This document shows, piece by piece, positions 62,125 to 64,000 of a DNA stretch of 64,000 nt (position 1 is its first letter; every line of letters starts with the position of its first letter). The stretch spans positions 23,834,699 through 23,898,698 of the forward strand of contig CM067070.1 of the NCBI GenBank assembly GCA_033980235.1. Reading direction: 5' to 3'. This DNA comes from Diadema setosum (lineage: Eukaryota; Echinodermata; Echinoidea; Diadematoida; Diadematidae). A program made the translations under genes and the position numbers. The notes beneath the pieces were generated by a model that had not been told where the DNA came from, ran no database searches, and saw nothing but the letters and a program-made list of their open reading frames with translations.

Positions 62125-63115
62125 TATGTACACCAATAGAGAGAAAGAGAAAGATAAAGAAGATACTAAAATAATGTATAAGTGTTTTGCCAACCATTAC
62201 CAAAACGATCAAAGAAGAGTAGAATTGGTGTTAAAGGGAAAATTCAGTCCAAATATAAGGTAATTTGATAAAAAGAGTGAAAGCTCACGAGTTAAACGGT
62301 ACAAATTTGACTGAAATCGGATGCAAAATAAGGAAGTTATGGCATTTTTAAAGTTTTGCTAATTTCTGCAAAACAATTCTTGTACAGTCTATATGAATAT
62401 GCCAATGGGCGAGCTAACCATGTCATAACCTCACAATTATCCACTGATCGTATACAAAAAAAAAAGAAGAAAAACAACGAAAATTCAAGGTTTTTGTCAC
62501 TGAAGTCTGAAACATGATGCTATTCCTGGTTGAATAACTTCAGAATAGTGATCAGTTAGATATACCAGGATTTGAGCCTCGGGCATAATTGCATTTGAAT
62601 GAAAAAGTGGACATTTCAAAATTGTATGTACAAACAATATGGCAAGACGTGAGGGGATGATGCTCACTTTGCCATTTGCATATTCATATTGACTGTTCAA
62701 GAACTGTTTCCTGAAAAATTAGCGAAACGTCAAGATGTCATAACTTCCATATTTTTCACCCGATTTCGATCAAAATTTTACAGTTAAACATTCTTATCAA
62801 ACTAACTTATATTTGGACTGGATTTTCCCTTTAAGGTAGACTCACCTATTACTGTCACGTGCGTTACTATTCGATACAACGTTTTCGTGTTGCGATCAGA
62901 GTATTCACACACGTAGGTCCCTCTATCCCGCATAGTGACGTGATCCACAATCAGAGAGTTGTCTTCTGTGGAGGTTTGGTAGCCATTGTCATTCCCTACT
63001 AGGAGTCCATCTTTCTTCCAGCGCACACCTGATGTTGTTGCATTGAATACACAGGGAATAATGGCGCCTCCTCCCAGCTGAAGAGCCACCGAGGTCTCGT
63101 TTAGTACTACCAACC
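48250..63115 (-). CDS. Gene A: Ig V / Ig C1-like / TM receptor with tandem cytoplasmic death-fold modules (15 exons, 5' partial)
   Basis: Spliced minus-strand gene, listed 5' to 3': 63115-62846, 61540-61193, 60228-60142, 58785-58534, 57674-57417, 56406-56125, 55453-55370, 55234-55163, 54543-54313, 53546-53259, 52583-52302, 51876-51613, 50516-50268, 49414-49157, 48563-48250. The joined frame is 3539 nt, about 1178 residues after a split first codon, with a stop at 48250-48252. All 14 introns are phase 1 and all internal exons are multiples of 3. Rough residues: Ig V 1-90, Ig C1-like 91-206, membrane helix 207-235, death-fold array 236-1178. The signal-peptide exon, and perhaps a further Ig exon as in gene B, should lie beyond the right edge. 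Known: death-fold domains assemble signalling complexes by homotypic contacts. Inferred: a surface receptor that recruits or nucleates death-fold adaptors. No symbol is assigned because the architecture matches no family I can name. Confidence 0.85.
49157..49414 (-). CDS. Gene A exon 14: death-domain module 9
   Basis: A 258-nt, 86-codon exon with acceptor ACTTTTATTCTAG and donor GTATAT, phase 1-1. The pattern is LDEEDITTIGINLGLTDDEI, ESCRVEID, MLKLWRNKIHP, LYNYRLELAKALESA. It is closest to exon 13. An in-frame TAG follows right after the donor, so intron retention would truncate the protein here. Confidence 0.87.
50268..50516 (-). CDS. Gene A exon 13: death-domain module 8
   Basis: A 249-nt, 83-codon exon with acceptor CGTTCACTCAG and donor GTAAGA, phase 1-1. 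The pattern is LTDEQVQEIASRLRLSEEDL, QTCRRT, TIKLWRNKLHPASYDYR and FEEALNSL. The reading frame would run three codons past the donor to a TAA, so an unspliced transcript would end just after MPCKK. The donor consensus and matching phase favour splicing to exon 14. Confidence 0.87.
50820..51265. repeat. Probable retroelement 3' end in a gene A intron
   Basis: AT-rich sequence ending in short tandem TTGAA/TGAAT units near 51236-51255, typical of non-LTR 3' tails. Lies between exons 12 and 13. Confidence 0.4.
51613..51876 (-). CDS. Gene A exon 12: death-domain module 7
   Basis: A 264-nt, 88-codon exon with acceptor AACTCATTTCAG and donor GTAACA, phase 1-1. A clear death-domain pattern: LNEKQMESLVTKLGLTPEDI, TSCRETLD, DLIERWRRKKHP, YYYREELARAIMSL. 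With exons 13 and 14 it forms a closely related trio sharing a Leu-x-Leu-x-x-x-x-Ile/Leu-x-x-Cys-Arg turn, a Trp-Arg-x-Lys-x-His-Pro helix and a Tyr-x-Tyr-Arg helix. Confidence 0.88.
52302..52583 (-). CDS. Gene A exon 11: death-fold-like module 6 (divergent)
   Basis: A 282-nt, 94-codon exon with acceptor TCGTCTTCCTAG and donor GTAAGT, phase 1-1. The pattern includes LATIGFALLMEDILPFSEAL, GLDTARLHKYRK, VIRQLVEEAS and TLCESFVKAG. The Trp-Arg is missing: the helix reads IRQLVEEA where a Trp is expected. It is still recognisable by helix spacing and length. Confidence 0.78.
53259..53546 (-). CDS. Gene A exon 10: death-domain-like module 5
   Basis: A 288-nt, 96-codon exon with acceptor GCTCAGTTTCAG and donor GTACTG, phase 1-1. 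It begins ITDDELRMVAVNLKQEERRK, has a Ser/Glu-rich loop (SPAEVSSAESLSDD), then RFLQKWRSSSPQ and KRVIFLNLLRLH. The early helices and the Trp-Arg helix are conserved; the central loop is long. Confidence 0.8.
54313..54543 (-). CDS. Gene A exon 9: death-domain-like module 4; apparent GC-AG donor
   Basis: A 231-nt, 77-codon exon with acceptor TGATTTCATGCAG. The pattern is SNCVKYLNQDQKLQLLEKLG, then EKLCQWRDEKLS and LRKQLRAAVDGL: two early helices, the Trp-Arg helix and a final helix. The best phase-1 donor is AAG followed by GCAAGA, which matches the GC-AG intron consensus. A phase-1 GT just downstream (T, then GTGATA) is weaker and would add three residues. Confidence 0.82.
55163..55234 (-). CDS. 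Gene A exon 8: 24-codon exon, second part of the split module
   Basis: Found from splice signals rather than a long reading frame: acceptor GTTTTGTTTCAG and donor GTAAGT enclose 72 nt that read HLVPKLPNNVKYDDNMLRIL and then EHY, in phase 1-1. Joined to exon 7 it gives LLHRLS..LVPKLPNN..YDDNMLRILEHY, similar in spacing to the first helices of a death-effector-type fold. Both splice sites are strong. Confidence 0.7.
55370..55453 (-). CDS. Gene A exon 7: short exon, first part of a split death-fold module
   Basis: An 84-nt, 28-codon exon with acceptor ATACCAAAG and donor GTAAGT, phase 1-1. It ends in a helix STLELLHRLS that resembles the first helix of a death-effector or death domain. Alone it is too short for a fold, so it must combine with exon 8 and possibly the start of exon 9. 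The acceptor is less pyrimidine-rich than its neighbours, but phase and frame fit. Confidence 0.65.
56125..56406 (-). CDS. Gene A exon 6: death-fold-like module 3
   Basis: A 282-nt, 94-codon exon with acceptor CCCTTTGCAG and donor GTAATG, phase 1-1. It opens VREKWMEPISSAEIRKLTSK, which closely matches the gene B exon at 33854-34111 (VKEEWNQPISDQQVRKISSQ); both end in a helix with Leu-Trp. This is therefore the module shared by the two paralogues. A helix with MIEDW stands where later modules have a Trp-Arg. Confidence 0.8.
56539..56922. mobile_element. Palindromic MITE (family P), copy 4, in a gene A intron
   Basis: TTAAAGGGATGGTACAGTAT to AACTATACGATCCCTTTAA, centre TAAAGTGTGGGTCCCACAC. It lies between gene A exons 5 and 6. 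Confidence 0.8.
57417..57674 (-). CDS. Gene A exon 5: death-domain-like module 2
   Basis: A 258-nt, 86-codon exon with acceptor TCTCCCACTTCAG and donor GTACGT, phase 1-1. The death-fold pattern is LDAIQIRKLFRGLNL, a linker, then LAKLQEWRNE and LRVQFCRALERADC. The Trp-Arg sits at the fifth-helix position used in classical death domains, and the terminal helix has the usual L-x-x-AL form. It is followed across the intron by module 3. Confidence 0.82.
58534..58785 (-). CDS. Gene A exon 4: death-fold-like module 1
   Basis: A 252-nt, 84-codon exon with acceptor TTTTCCAATAG and donor GTGAGA, phase 1-1. It is predicted to be mostly helical. It begins DSLSYIEIWQLLCYAE and has amphipathic repeats (KTLNKLVDVLG, KVGKELLNIFNKVG). 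It lacks the Trp-Arg of the later modules, so the death-fold call rests on size, helix pattern and position. I see no second copy of it in gene B. Confidence 0.72.
60142..60228 (-). CDS. Gene A exon 3: transmembrane helix and basic stop-transfer segment
   Basis: An 87-nt, 29-codon exon with acceptor TTGGTTTCAG and donor GTAATT, phase 1-1. It encodes a hydrophobic run (VIAGILVVIIVASSITVYI) followed at once by RRKQRARR, giving type I topology with the death-fold array in the cytoplasm. Gene B has the matching VIAGVLVVV at 35743-35889. No stalk precedes the helix here, unlike gene B. Confidence 0.88.
61193..61540 (-). CDS. Gene A exon 2: Ig C1-like domain
   Basis: A 348-nt, 116-codon exon with acceptor TTCCCCACAG and donor GTAAAT, phase 1-1. 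The C1-like pattern is NLTCLVNNYFPDI followed by EPYVCKAY. The usual core Trp between the two Cys is absent; the region reads LDFLHYQE. Two extra Cys (DVCSK and QNCTED) lie before the domain and are also present in gene B, so an additional disulfide or a dimer contact is possible. The stretch around DGTKNKEISIRAAPS is nearly identical in gene B exon 36602-36958. Probably the membrane-proximal ectodomain. Confidence 0.88.
62042..62121. repeat. (AC)n then (TA)n microsatellite in a gene A intron
   Basis: AC repeats from about 62044 then TA repeats to 62121, in the intron between the V-set and C1-like exons. The frames through it are artefacts. Confidence 0.9.
62846..63115 (-). CDS. Gene A exon 1 (first in window): Ig V-set domain
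   Basis: A 270-nt, 90-codon exon between acceptor TGCCAG and donor GTGAGT, phase 1 on both sides. It shows an Ig V-set core: first Cys in IIPC, Trp in VRWKK, and the closing D-x-G-x-Y-x-C as DRGTYVCEY. NET and NAT are possible N-glycosylation sites. It matches gene B exon 37761-38030 in length, phase and sequence (both have VRWKKDG, STEDNSL, GTYVCEY). Extracellular ligand-binding domain. The in-frame TTG at 63113 is not a start codon, because the phase and acceptor show the exon is internal. Confidence 0.9.
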
Positions 63116-63673
63116 CTGGCAGTGATACGAAGATTGCGGTTTAAGGAAACCAAAACCGAAATAGAAATGTCGATTGAGTGAAAGCAGGAACATTAGTAGA
63201 ACACATCAGTGACGGTTTGAGGAAAATCGCACAATCGATGTAAAAGTTTTGAATTTTCAAAGTTTTGGTGTTGGAACCGCTGGATGAGGAGACTACTTGA
63301 GTTTATGACTTCATGTGTGGACAACAATTATATAGTTATTATCATATATTGTTGTCCACACATGACGTCATAACGTCTTTAACCCTTTAAGTGTGGGTTA
63401 TTATACCATTGTCTTGGGTTTAGTACAGGTCATTTAATTTTGAGTGCCTCGTGGATACGGGGATTATCATAAAATCTATAAATTAATTTATACAAGTTAT
63501 CTGCACTGTAAGTTGTGGTCTGAGCAAGAATTATATGACTAAACCGCATGCAATTGTCAGCACATGAAATGGCTAAATGTAAAGATTCGATGTACTAATT
63601 ATACAGTTTCAAATGCTGTATTCAATAATCCAGAGTCTTTTTTTTAATGTAGGTACACAATGTCGGGCTCAGC

Positions 63674-64000
63674 TTAAAGGGATGGTATAGTACTGGTGGA
63701 GATGAGATTGGGCTTTTAACTTTTTGCGAGATACCAAGAAAACACTTATGATAGAGCATGCCATTTTAAGAGAAATTCCAAGTTTATTTGATGAAAATCG
63801 GGTTTAGAATGACTGAAACATCCAAAAACAAAGTAAAACAAAGCGATCGTAATAAAGTGTGGGACCCACACTTACTTAGAATCGCTCTGTTTTGGATATC
63901 TTAGCCATTTCAAGAAATTTTTTTATTAAATAACGTTGAATTCCTCATAGAATTACATGCTCTTTTATATTTCATAAGAGGTTTCTCATTATCTCACCAA
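63674..64000. mobile_element. Palindromic MITE (family P), copy 5, cut by the window edge
   Basis: Starts TTAAAGGGATGGTATAGTAC, has the central GTGTGGGACCCACAC palindrome and runs off the right end. It lies in the intron 5' of gene A exon 1. Confidence 0.8.

Overview
This is eukaryotic genomic DNA: AT-rich, intron-bearing and crowded with repeats. The vertebrate-style telomere repeats, CR1/L2-like LINE fragments with short tandem tails, many foldback MITEs, and immunoglobulin (Ig) and death-fold exons suggest a marine invertebrate deuterostome. An echinoderm is my best guess. That is inference; no marker gene here fixes the species.

The real genes are two paralogous, multi-exon, minus-strand genes in the right half. 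Gene A (exons between 63115 and 48250, its 5' end beyond the right edge) encodes an Ig V-set domain, a C1-like Ig domain, one membrane helix and a cytoplasmic tail of about 940 residues. That tail is built almost wholly from tandem death-fold modules, nearly always one module per exon, to a stop at 48250. Every intron is phase 1, so every internal exon can be skipped or duplicated without a frameshift. Gene B (exons between 39098 and 33854, same strand, 3' of gene A) encodes V-set, V-set, C1-like Ig, membrane helix and one visible death-fold exon. It then continues through a good donor into sequence where I found no further exon.

Together they look like a small tandem family of Ig cell-surface receptors whose ligand-sensing ectodomain is coupled to a death-fold scaffold. 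A receptor with roughly ten or eleven consecutive cytoplasmic death-fold modules matches no named family I know and is the main candidate for an undescribed system. A role in innate immunity or cell death is inferred from the domain types only.

Layout: 1-5.8 kb is a noncoding tandem-duplicated segment with a LINE insertion. From 5.8 to 33.8 kb there are almost only repeats: nested terminal-inverted-repeat (TIR) elements, foldbacks, an interstitial telomeric array inside a TIR element, minisatellites and microsatellites, with no convincing gene. Gene B lies at 33.8-39.1 kb, diverged copies of the left-hand segment with another LINE at 39.1-45.2 kb, the presumed 3' flank of gene A at 45.2-48.2 kb, and gene A from 48.2 to 63.1 kb. 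A further palindromic MITE runs off the right edge. Exon ends were called by eye from splice consensus, reading phase and domain continuity.
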